A DNA stretch of 64,000 bases, taken from positions 19,308 to 83,307 of the forward strand of contig NZ_FNCT01000022.1 in the NCBI RefSeq assembly GCF_900100495.1. Reading direction: 5' to 3'. Below the pieces are notes generated by a model. The model made no database searches, was not told where the DNA came from, and saw only the letters and a list, made by a program, of their open reading frames with translations. Shown here one piece after another: positions 18,201-25,357 of the stretch. This DNA is from Pseudomonas benzenivorans (lineage in GTDB: Bacteria; Pseudomonadota; Gammaproteobacteria; Pseudomonadales; Pseudomonadaceae). The translations under genes were made by a program, and so were the position numbers. Each line of letters opens with the position of its first letter. The stretch's first letter is position 1.

Positions 18201-18376
18201 ATGATCTGCGGGCTGGCGCCGGGCAGGCTGGCCTGCACGGTGATGGTCGGGAAGTCCATCTGCGGCAGCGGCGCCACCGCCAGCAGGCCGAAGCTGACGC
18301 CGCCGAGCAGGAGGATCGCCAGGCTCAGCAGCAGGGTCGCCACCGGCCGACGGATAAAGGGCGCGGAGAGGTTCAT
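15269..18376 (-). CDS. muxC: MuxC-like RND transporter subunit
   Basis: 1035-aa RND permease, second of the paired transporters of MuxABC-OpmB (MdtC-like). It begins MNLSAPFIRRPVATLLLSL. The proton-relay motif is GLVVDDAIVVLENIARH, around residue 400, and the C-terminal half has LFLLIGIVKKNAILMIDLAL and EGAEMRQPLGI. MdtB/MdtC-type pumps work as heterotrimers, so MuxB and MuxC probably assemble together. The ribosome site GGAGG lies about 8 bp before the ATG. It is separated from muxB by 136 bp filled by a REP pair, unlike the tight spacing elsewhere in the operon. Confidence 0.93.
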   Translation of the reverse strand: MNLSAPFIRRPVATLLLSLAILLLGGVSFGLLAVAPLPQMDFPTITVQASLPGASPQIMASSVATPLERSLGTIAGISQMNSRSSQGNTRIMLQFELDRDINAAAREVQAAINAARELLPSGMRSMPTYRKVNPSQAPIMVLSLTSEVLDKGQLYDLASTILAQKLSQVSGVGEVQIGGSSLPAVRVALEPRLLDQYGIALDEVRQAIDAANAKRPKGAVEDAQRHWQVQASDQLDKAADYVPLIIRYQDGAAVRLGDVATVSDGVENRYNSGFYNDNSAVLLVINRQSGANIIETIAGIRAQLPALRAVIPASVTLAVAMDRSPVIRATLHEAERTLLIAVALVILVVLAFLGRWRAALIPALAVPVSLVGTFAAMYLLDFSLNNLSLMALIIATGLVVDDAIVVLENIARHIEAGTTPLQAAFKGAREVGFTLLAMNLSLVAVFVSILFMGGIVERLFREFSITLAVAIVISLLVSLSLTPMLCARWLKAAASEREPGPLRRFGTRLQGRVLELYRRSLDWALEHSLLMLFSLLATIALNLFLFVSVPKTFLPQQDSGQLIGMIRGDDGLSFQVMQPKMETYRRALLADPAVDSVAGFIGGSGGINNAFMIVRLKPVDERKLSAQQVIERLRKSAPKVAGGRMFLMPDQDLQVGGREGRSSENEYLLLSGDLDLLRQWLPKVREALRALPELTDIDATETEGAQQIRLLVDRDAAQRLGVDMSMVTGVLNNAFSQRQVSTIYGSLNQYSVVMEINPQYAQHPEALEQIQLITEAGARVPLSTFARWERSIEEDRVHHQGQFAAENIGFALAEGVSLEQATRAIDRAVARLGLPSEVQGTMGGTGGAFQQTQQNQPWMLLLALGVVYIVLGILYESYIHPLTILSTLPSAGVGALLALQLMSIEFSLISLLGLFLLIGIVKKNAILMIDLALQLERSERLSPQESIRQACLLRFRPIIMTTLAAILGALPLMLSSAEGAEMRQPLGITIVGGLILSQLLTLYTTPVVYLYLDRLRHRVNRWRGVRSDAALETPL

Positions 18377-18405
18377 GACAGACCCTCCGGGAGCTGCACC
18401 GAACG

Positions 18406-18493
18406 GTCCCCTCTCCCCTCCGGGGAGAGGGTTAGGGTGAGGGGACCGCCCCCAGCACCCTCACCCCCAGCCCCTCTCCCGGAGGGCGAGGGG
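18406..18493. repeat. REP pair, CCCTCACCCC-AGCCCCTCTCCC type, between muxB and muxC
   Basis: CCCCTCTCCCCTCCGGGGAG... GGTGAGGGG (18409-18444) faces CCCTCACCCCCAGCCCCTCT (from 18458) ending GGCGAGGGG near 18493. The two units are inverted copies and occupy nearly the whole intergenic gap. Confidence 0.8.
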
Positions 18494-18512
18494 AGCAGCA
18501 GCGCAGCGCCCC

Positions 18513-21500
18513 TCATACCGCCACCCCCGCCGCGCTGCGCCCGGTCAGGCGCCGCGCCAGGCGGTCGAAGTACAGGTAGATGACCGGTGTGGTGAACAGC
18601 GTCAGCAGCTGGCTGAGCAGCAGGCCGCCGACCATCACCAGGCCCAGTGGCTGGCGCAGCTCGGCGCCGGAACCGCTGGCCAGCATCAGCGGGATGGCGC
18701 CGAACAAGGCGGCCAGCGTGGTCATCAGGATCGGCCGGAAACGCAACAGCGCCGCGCGGTAGATCGCCTCCTCCGGGCTCATGCCCTGCTGGCGTTCGGC
18801 CTCCAGGGCGAAGTCGATCATCATGATCGCGTTCTTCTTGACGATGCCGATCAGCAGGATGATGCCGATGATCGCGATCAGCCCCAGCTCGTTGCCGGTC
18901 AAGAGCAGCGCGAGCAAGGCGCCGACCCCGGCCGAGGGCAGGGTCGAGAGGATGGTGATCGGGTGGATGTAGCTCTCGTAGAGCACGCCGAGGACGATGT
19001 ACATGGTGACGATGGCCGCCAGGATCAGCAGCAGGGTGCTCGCCAGGGACGCGCGGAAGGCCTCGGCGGCGCCCTGGAACTGGCTCTGCACGCCGGCCGG
19101 CAGGCCGATCTCTTGCTGCACCCGCTCGATCGCCGCCACCGCCTCGCCGAGGGACACGCCTGCGGCCAGGTTGAACGACAGGGTCGCCGCCGGGAACTGG
19201 CCGATGTGGTTGGTCAGCAGGCTGGCGGCGCGCTCGTCGATGCGCGCCAGCGAGGCCAGCGGCACCTGGCTGCCGGCTGCCGTGGCCACGTGGATCTGGC
19301 GTAGCGCCGCCGGGCCGATGCTGCCGGCGTTGTCGCTCTCCAGCACCACGCGGTACTGGCTGGCCTGGGTGTAGATGGTGCTGATCTGGCGTTGGCCGAA
19401 GGCGTCGTACAGCGCATCGTCGATGTCGGCGATGCTCACCCCGAGGCGCGCGGCAGCATCCCGGTCGATCTCGAGGAACACCTGCAGGCCACGGCTCTGC
19501 AGGTCGCTGGCGACGTCGCTGAGCTGCGGCTGCTGGCGCAGCGCGGCGACCAGCCTGGGCACCCACTCCTCGAGCAGCGCCTGCTCCGGCGTCTCCAGGC
19601 TGAACTGGTACTGGGTGCGGCTGACCCGCTCCTCGATGCTCAGGTCCTGCACCGGCTGCAGGTACAGCTCGATGCCGCTGAGCCTGGCCAGTTCGGGGCG
19701 CAGCCGTTCGATCACCTGGCTGGCGGTCACATCGCGCTCGGCATGCGGCTTGAGGTTGATCAGCAGGCGGCCGCTGTTGAGGGTCGGGTTGTCGCCGTCC
19801 ACGCCGATATAGGAGGACAGGCTGGCGACCGCCGGGTCCGCCAGGATCACCTCGGCCAGGCGCTGCTGGCGCTCGCTCATGGCGCGGAAGGAAATCGCCT
19901 GCGGCGCCTCGGAAATGCCCTGGATCACCCCGCTGTCCTGCACCGGGAAGAAGCCCTTGGGCACCGCCAGGTAAAGCAGCACGGTCAGGCCCAGGGTGAC
20001 GACGGCGACCAGCAGGGTCAGTGGCTGGCGCGCGAGCACCCACCGCAGGCACAGGCCGTAGCGGGCGATCATGCCGTCGATGAAGGCGCCGGCGGCGCGG
20101 TAGAAGCGCCCCTCCTCCTCGGGTTTCCCGGCCTTGAGCAGGCGCGCGCACATCATCGGCGTCAGGCTCAGGGAGATCGCCAGGGAGATCAGGATGGCCA
20201 CCGCCAGGGTGATGGCGAACTCGCGGAACAGCCGGCCGACCACGTCGGCCATGAACAGCAGCGGGATCAGCACCGCGATCAGCGAGACTGTCAGCGAGAT
20301 CAGGGTGAAGCCAATCTGCCTGGCGCCCTTGAGCGCGGCGTTCAGCGGCGTCTCCCCAGCCTCCAGGTGGCGGGCGATGTTCTCCAGCATGACGATGGCG
20401 TCGTCGACCACGAAGCCGGTGGCGATGGTCAGGGCCATCAGGGTCAGGTTGTTGAGGGTGAAGCCGGCCAGGTACATGACGCCGAAGGTGCCGATCAGCG
20501 ACAGCGGCACGACGATCGACGGAATCAGGGTCGCCGCCAGCTTGCGCAGGAACAGGAAGGTCACCAGCACCACCAGGGCCACCGCCAGCAGCAGTTCGTT
20601 CTGCACGTCCGTCACCGCGGCGCGGATGGTCTGGGTGCGGTCGGTGAGCACCCTGACCTCGACGCTGGCCGGCAGGCCCTCGCTGAGGCTGGGCAGCAAG
20701 GCCTGGATACGCTCGACCACCTCGATCACGTTGGCCCCCGGCTGGCGCTGGACATTCACCAGCACCGTCTCGCTGCGGTCGGCCCAGGCCGCCAGGCGCT
20801 GGTTCTCCGCGCCATCATTGATCGCGGCGACATCCTTCAGGCGCAGGGTGGCGCCGTCCTGGTAGCTGAGGATCAGCTCGCGGTATTCCTCCGGCGATTT
20901 CAACTGGTCGTTGGCGTCCAGCTGCGAGACGCGGGTCGGCCCGTCGAAGTTGCCCTTGGGCTGGTTGACGTTGCTCGCGCTGATCAGGCTGCGCACATCG
21001 GCGAGGTTCAGGCCATAGGCCGCCAGGGCCTCGGGATTGACCCGGATGCGTACCGCCGGGCGCTGGCCGCCGGCCAGGGTGACCAGGCCGACGCCGCTGG
21101 TCTGCGCCAGTTTCTGCGCCAGGCGGGTGTCGACCAGGTCATAGACCTGCGGCAACGGCAAGGTGCTGGAGCTGACCGCCAGGGTCAGCACCGGGGTGTC
21201 GGCCGGGTTGACCTTGTTGTACACCGGCGGTGCCGGCAGGTCGCTGGGCAGCAGGTTGGTCGCGCCGTTGATCGCCGCCTGCACCTCCTGCTCGGCGACA
21301 TCCAGCCGCACCGCCAGGTCGAAGCGCAGGGTGATCACCGAGGCGCCGCCGGAGCTGGTCGAGGACATCTGCTTGAGGCCGGCCATCTGGCCGAACTGGC
21401 GCTCCAGCGGCGCGGTCACCGCGCTGGTCATCACGTCCGGGCTGGCGCCCGGGTAGAGGGTCAGCACGCGGATGGTCGGGTAGTCCACCTCGGGCAGCGC

Positions 21501-21605
21501 CGATACCGGCAGCAGGCGGTAGGCGATCAGGCCGCTGAGGAAGATCGCCAGCATGACCAGGGTGGTGGCGACCGGCCGCAGGATGAACAGGCGCGAGGCG
21601 TTCAT
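18513..21605 (-). CDS. muxB: MuxB-like RND transporter subunit
   Basis: 1030-aa RND permease (MdtB-like). It starts MNASRLFILRPVATTLVMLA, has GFVVDDAIVMLENIARH with the proton-relay aspartates around residue 400, and LLIGIVKKNAIMMIDFALEA in the second helix bundle. It is partner of MuxC. The ATG overlaps the muxA stop by 4 bp (21602-21605). From memory the P. aeruginosa MuxABC-OpmB pump exports novobiocin, aztreonam, macrolides and tetracycline; substrates here are inferred. Confidence 0.93.
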   Translation of the reverse strand: MNASRLFILRPVATTLVMLAIFLSGLIAYRLLPVSALPEVDYPTIRVLTLYPGASPDVMTSAVTAPLERQFGQMAGLKQMSSTSSGGASVITLRFDLAVRLDVAEQEVQAAINGATNLLPSDLPAPPVYNKVNPADTPVLTLAVSSSTLPLPQVYDLVDTRLAQKLAQTSGVGLVTLAGGQRPAVRIRVNPEALAAYGLNLADVRSLISASNVNQPKGNFDGPTRVSQLDANDQLKSPEEYRELILSYQDGATLRLKDVAAINDGAENQRLAAWADRSETVLVNVQRQPGANVIEVVERIQALLPSLSEGLPASVEVRVLTDRTQTIRAAVTDVQNELLLAVALVVLVTFLFLRKLAATLIPSIVVPLSLIGTFGVMYLAGFTLNNLTLMALTIATGFVVDDAIVMLENIARHLEAGETPLNAALKGARQIGFTLISLTVSLIAVLIPLLFMADVVGRLFREFAITLAVAILISLAISLSLTPMMCARLLKAGKPEEEGRFYRAAGAFIDGMIARYGLCLRWVLARQPLTLLVAVVTLGLTVLLYLAVPKGFFPVQDSGVIQGISEAPQAISFRAMSERQQRLAEVILADPAVASLSSYIGVDGDNPTLNSGRLLINLKPHAERDVTASQVIERLRPELARLSGIELYLQPVQDLSIEERVSRTQYQFSLETPEQALLEEWVPRLVAALRQQPQLSDVASDLQSRGLQVFLEIDRDAAARLGVSIADIDDALYDAFGQRQISTIYTQASQYRVVLESDNAGSIGPAALRQIHVATAAGSQVPLASLARIDERAASLLTNHIGQFPAATLSFNLAAGVSLGEAVAAIERVQQEIGLPAGVQSQFQGAAEAFRASLASTLLLILAAIVTMYIVLGVLYESYIHPITILSTLPSAGVGALLALLLTGNELGLIAIIGIILLIGIVKKNAIMMIDFALEAERQQGMSPEEAIYRAALLRFRPILMTTLAALFGAIPLMLASGSGAELRQPLGLVMVGGLLLSQLLTLFTTPVIYLYFDRLARRLTGRSAAGVAV

Positions 21606-22816
21606 GCGTCCTTCTGCGCCTCGGCCTCGGTCTGCACGCGGGCCGGCGCCTGGCCTTCGCCAAGCACCTCGACCTGGCTGCCGTCGCGCAGGCGGTCAGT
21701 GCCTTCCAGCACCAGGCGCTCGCCGACCTCGACGCCCGCCTCGACCAGGGTCAGCTCGCCATCGCTGGGACCGGCGACGATCGGCCGGACCTGCACCTTG
21801 TCCTTGCCATCGACCACATAGACGAAGGTGCCGCGCGCGCCGAATTGCAGGGCGGCGGCGGGAATCAGCACGGCGTTCGCGCGGGTCTGCACGCGCAGGC
21901 GGACGTTGACGAACTGGTTGGGGAACAGCAGCTGCTCGGCATTGGCGAACCGCGCCTTGAGCTTGACCGTGCCGGTGGCGGTGTCGATCAGGTTGTCCAG
22001 GCTGTCCAGTTGGCCCTCGGCCAGCTTGAGCCGGTCGCGGCGGTCCCAGGCTTCGACCAGCAGCTTGTGCCCTGCCCTGACCTGCTGCAGCACCGCAGGC
22101 AGTTCGGCCTCCGGCAGGGTGAACAGCACCGAGATCGGCAGGGTCTGGGTAATCACCACCAGCGGCAGCGCATCGGCGGAACTGACCAGGTTGCCGACAT
22201 CCACCTGGCGCAGGCCGAGACGGCCACCGATCGGTGCGCGGACCTGGGTGAAGTCGAGATTCAGGCGCGCCTCGGCGACCGCCGCCTGGTTGCTCTTCAG
22301 CGTGCCGCGGTACTGGTTGACCAGGGCCTGCTGGGTATCCAGGGTCTGCTTGGCTATGGAGTCTTCGGCGAACAGGCCGCGGTAGCGCGCCAGGTCGATT
22401 TCCGCGTTCTGCAGCTGCGCCTGGTTTTCCTGCTGTACGCCCAGGGCCTGCTGCAGGGCTACCTCATAGGGGCGCGGGTCGATCAGCGCCAGCAGATCGC
22501 CGGCCTCGACCTGCTGGCCGTCCTCGAACAGCAGCTTGACCAGCTCGCCATCGACCCGCGGACGCACGTTCACCGTGTTGTAGGCGGTCACCGTACCCAG
22601 CGCCTTAAGCTCGACCGGGAAGTCGTCCTGGCTGACCGTGGCCACCCGTACCGGCACCGGGCCGCCGTCGCCCCAGCGGCCACCGCGCTGTGGCTCCGGC
22701 TTGCTCGGCCAGAACCACCAGATCAGGGCGATGACGACGGCCAGCAGGAGCAGGCCGACCCACCGCTGGCGGCGCGAGGCGCTATTGGGGCGAGGTGTTG
22801 CGGGAATCTCGGACAT
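21602..22816 (-). CDS. muxA: MuxA-like RND periplasmic adaptor
   Basis: 404-aa membrane-fusion protein (MdtA-like), first gene of muxA-muxB-muxC-opmB. One N-terminal membrane anchor (WVGLLLLAVVIALIWWFW, residues 19-36) and no lipobox. Hairpin/lipoyl motifs are VRPRVDGELVKLLFEDGQQV, LLALIDPRPYEVALQQALG and LDFTQVRAPIGGRLGLRQVD. The start at 22816 (MSEIPATPRPN) is preceded by AAGGA 13 bp upstream. An in-frame ATG at 22873 has no such support. Confidence 0.92.
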   Translation of the reverse strand: MSEIPATPRPNSASRRQRWVGLLLLAVVIALIWWFWPSKPEPQRGGRWGDGGPVPVRVATVSQDDFPVELKALGTVTAYNTVNVRPRVDGELVKLLFEDGQQVEAGDLLALIDPRPYEVALQQALGVQQENQAQLQNAEIDLARYRGLFAEDSIAKQTLDTQQALVNQYRGTLKSNQAAVAEARLNLDFTQVRAPIGGRLGLRQVDVGNLVSSADALPLVVITQTLPISVLFTLPEAELPAVLQQVRAGHKLLVEAWDRRDRLKLAEGQLDSLDNLIDTATGTVKLKARFANAEQLLFPNQFVNVRLRVQTRANAVLIPAAALQFGARGTFVYVVDGKDKVQVRPIVAGPSDGELTLVEAGVEVGERLVLEGTDRLRDGSQVEVLGEGQAPARVQTEAEAQKDA

Positions 22817-22927
22817 GCTGGGGATCGCTTCCTTGGGAAGCCTGAACGATAAGCAGTGTCCGCCACGAAGCAAAGCGTCTTTACCGCCTATTTACCTACT
22901 GCTTACCTTGCTAAACCCATGAAGCAC

Positions 22928-22967
22928 AAACAAAAACGGCCTCCGGCACAGCGGTGCGGGAGGCCGT
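22928..22967 (-). terminator. Rho-independent terminator of tpx
   Basis: On the minus strand, ACGGCCTCC (complement of 22959-22967) pairs with GGAGGCCGT (complement of 22936-22944), followed by TTTTTGTTT. It lies just beyond the tpx stop. Confidence 0.85.
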
Positions 22968-22985
22968 CGGCAAAATTGCCGGGGA

Positions 22986-23486
22986 TTACTTCAGAGCGGC
23001 CAGGGCGGCGTCATAGTCCGGCTCGTTGCCGATCTCGGCGACCAGCTCGCTGTGCAGCACCTTGTCGTGCTCATCCAGCACCACTACGGCACGGGCGGCG
23101 ACGCCGACCAGCGGGCCGTCGGCGATGGCCACGCCGTAGTCCTTGAGGAATTCGGCGCCGCGCATGGTCGACAGGTTGACCACGTTGTCCAGGCCTTCGG
23201 AGCCGCAGAAGCGCGCCTGGGCGAACGGCAGGTCGGCGGATACGCACAGCACCACGGTGTTGGCCAACTGGCTGGCCTGGGCGTTGAACTTGCGCACCGA
23301 GGTGGCGCAGGTCGGGGTGTCGATGCTGGGGAAGATATTCAGCACTTTGCGCTTGCCGGCCAGGCTGCTCAGGCTGACATCGGCCAGGCCGGAGCCGACC
23401 AGGGTGAAGGCCGGGGCTTGCTGGCCGACCTGTGGCAGTTGGCCATCGACCTGTACCGGATTGCCACGCAAGGTTACTTGAGCCAT
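22986..23486 (-). CDS. tpx: Thiol peroxidase (atypical 2-Cys peroxiredoxin)
   Basis: 166-aa periplasmic/cytosolic peroxiredoxin that reduces H2O2 and alkyl hydroperoxides using thioredoxin. Peroxidatic Cys60 is in FPSIDTPTCATSVRKF and resolving Cys94 in ARFCGSEGLDN, the Tpx-specific pair. The start at 23486 has AGAGGAC 8 bp upstream; an upstream in-frame ATG is not used. It lies between the mux operon and the alanine symporter, with hairpin terminators on both sides, so it is a single-gene unit. Confidence 0.96.
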   Translation of the reverse strand: MAQVTLRGNPVQVDGQLPQVGQQAPAFTLVGSGLADVSLSSLAGKRKVLNIFPSIDTPTCATSVRKFNAQASQLANTVVLCVSADLPFAQARFCGSEGLDNVVNLSTMRGAEFLKDYGVAIADGPLVGVAARAVVVLDEHDKVLHSELVAEIGNEPDYDAALAALK

Positions 23487-23549
23487 GAGGGTGTCCTCTT
23501 GTTGTGGGGGAGCGAAAAAAGCGAAGTCAGAGTTAAGCATGACACCTAT

Positions 23550-23578
23550 GAAAAAGCCCCAAATCATGGGGCTTTTTC
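23550..23578. terminator. Bidirectional-looking terminator between alanine symporter and tpx
   Basis: GAAAAAGCCCC (23550-23560) and GGGGCTTTTTC (23568-23578) form an 11-bp stem with A/T runs on both sides. It follows the symporter gene and precedes the tpx promoter. Confidence 0.85.
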
Positions 23579-23634
23579 ATTACAGCAAATAACCGGCGAC
23601 TATTCAGGCTGTCGCTTGCCGTGGTGCTCCTCGC

Positions 23635-25011
23635 TTAGCGCTGCAGCGCTTCGATGCCACCCACGCGGGTATCGCGGGCGAAGTGCTCGCGGGTCAGCTT
23701 GACCACCACCGGGCTCAGTAGCAGCAGCGACAGCAGGTTGGGGATCGCCATCAGGCCGTTGAGGGTGTCGGCCAGCAGCCAGGCGAAATCCAGCTGGGCG
23801 ACGGCGCCGAAGGGCACGGCCAGCACCCAGAGGATGCGGAACGGCAGGATCGCCTTGGTGCCGACCATGAACTCCCAGCACTTCTCGCCGAAATAGCTCC
23901 AGCCGAGGATGGTGGTGAAGGCGAACACCACCAGGGCGATGCTCAGCAGCGAACCGCCGAGGCCCGGCATCGCCGCTTCGAAAGCCGCCGCCGACAGCGC
24001 CGCGCCGCTGGCGCCAGTGGTCCACACGCCGGAGGCGATGATCGCCAGGCCGGTCATGCTGCAGATGACGATGGTGTCGATGAAGGTGCCGAGCATGCCG
24101 ATCATCCCCGAACGCACCGAGCTGGTGGTGGTGCCGGCCGCCTGGGCGATGCCGGCGGTACCCAGGCCCGCTTCGTTGGAGAAGATGCCGCGGGCCACGC
24201 CGAAGCGGATCGCCGCCATCACCGCCGCGCCGGCGAAACCGCCGGTGGCCGCGACCGGGCTGAAGGCGTGGGTGAAGATCAGCTCGAAGGCGCCGGGGAT
24301 GGCGTCGGAGAAGACCACCAGCACCACCAGCGAGGCGGCGATATAGGCCACGCACATGAACGGCACCAGGGCCGCGGCAACCTTGCCGATGCGCTGGATG
24401 CCGCCGAGGATCACCAGGCCGGTGATGACCATGGTGACCAGGCCGGTGACCCACAGCGGGATGGCGAAGGTGGTTTCCAGGGCGTGCGCCATGCTGTTGA
24501 CCTGGACCATGTTGCCGATGCCGAAACCCGCCAGGCCGCCGAAGATGGCGAAGGCGCTGCCGAGCCACAGCCACTTCTTGCCCAGGCCGTTCTTGATCGC
24601 GTACATCGGCCCGCCGACGTGCTCGCCGCGCTCGTCCTTCTCGCGGTAATGCACCGCCAGCACCACTTCGCAGTACTTGGTGGCCATGCCGACCAGGGCG
24701 GTGCACCACATCCAGAACAGCGCGCCGGGGCCGCCGAGGAAGATCGCGGTGGCCACGCCGGCGATGTTGCCGGTGCCGACGGTGGCGGCCAGGCAGGTCA
24801 TCAGCGCCTGGAACGGGCTGATCTCGCCGCTGGCTTCGTCGTCTTTCTTGCGCCCTTGCCACATCAGGCTGAAGCCCGCGCCGATCTTGCTCAGCGGCAT
24901 GAACTTCAGGCGCAGCATGAGGAACAGACCAGTGCCGAGGATCATCACCAGCATGGGTGGACCCCATACCAGACCATTGAGTTGATTCACCAAGTTAGTG
25001 ATGGATTCCAT
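23635..25011 (-). CDS. Sodium:alanine symporter family protein (AGCS)
   Basis: 458-aa inner-membrane Na+/amino-acid (alanine or glycine) symporter. The AGCS signature is visible in TVGTGNIAGVATAIFLGGPG (about residue 77 on), with ARGIFSNEAGLGTAGIAQAA and WSYFGEKCWEFMVG further on, and about eleven hydrophobic helices. The start ATG at 25011 follows AAGGAACC. It is alone in its transcription unit, with a terminator behind it. The amino-acid substrate cannot be fixed from sequence alone. Confidence 0.93.
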   Translation of the reverse strand: MESITNLVNQLNGLVWGPPMLVMILGTGLFLMLRLKFMPLSKIGAGFSLMWQGRKKDDEASGEISPFQALMTCLAATVGTGNIAGVATAIFLGGPGALFWMWCTALVGMATKYCEVVLAVHYREKDERGEHVGGPMYAIKNGLGKKWLWLGSAFAIFGGLAGFGIGNMVQVNSMAHALETTFAIPLWVTGLVTMVITGLVILGGIQRIGKVAAALVPFMCVAYIAASLVVLVVFSDAIPGAFELIFTHAFSPVAATGGFAGAAVMAAIRFGVARGIFSNEAGLGTAGIAQAAGTTTSSVRSGMIGMLGTFIDTIVICSMTGLAIIASGVWTTGASGAALSAAAFEAAMPGLGGSLLSIALVVFAFTTILGWSYFGEKCWEFMVGTKAILPFRILWVLAVPFGAVAQLDFAWLLADTLNGLMAIPNLLSLLLLSPVVVKLTREHFARDTRVGGIEALQR

Positions 25012-25357
25012 CTAAGGTTCCTTATTCTTGTAGTGGTCGCGAGGTTGGGTACCCTTCGCGTGCTTGACCGCCGGGTAGGCAGCACTGTTTGCGCGTCACC
25101 GCCCTGCGTTGGCCGACACCGGTTGCATAGGCCGGAAGAACCGGGCCTAGCCGACCGCAAGCGCCAGGTAGCAAGGGCGGCTAAGTATACGAAGAGACAA
25201 TTAGTGACTTTCACTATTTAGATATAAATAGTCATGATTATTTGTCGATAAAAATAACCAACACCGCAACTAACAGAGCGGATGCGCTAAATGGACCGCA
25301 CAATTATCGACTCAACCTTTTCCCGTCCCCGATCCTCAGACCGCTGTTTGCGGCCAC
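25012..25357. promoter_or_regulatory. 346-bp region upstream of the alanine symporter, with AT-rich palindrome
   Basis: The right half is sharply AT-rich compared with the rest of the window (25195-25260). It contains the palindrome ACTATTTA-GATA-TAAATAGT (25213-25232), which looks like an operator, flanked by GTGACTTTC and GTCATGATT. No coding region is supported. The far right edge carries only the tamB 3' flank. Confidence 0.5.
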
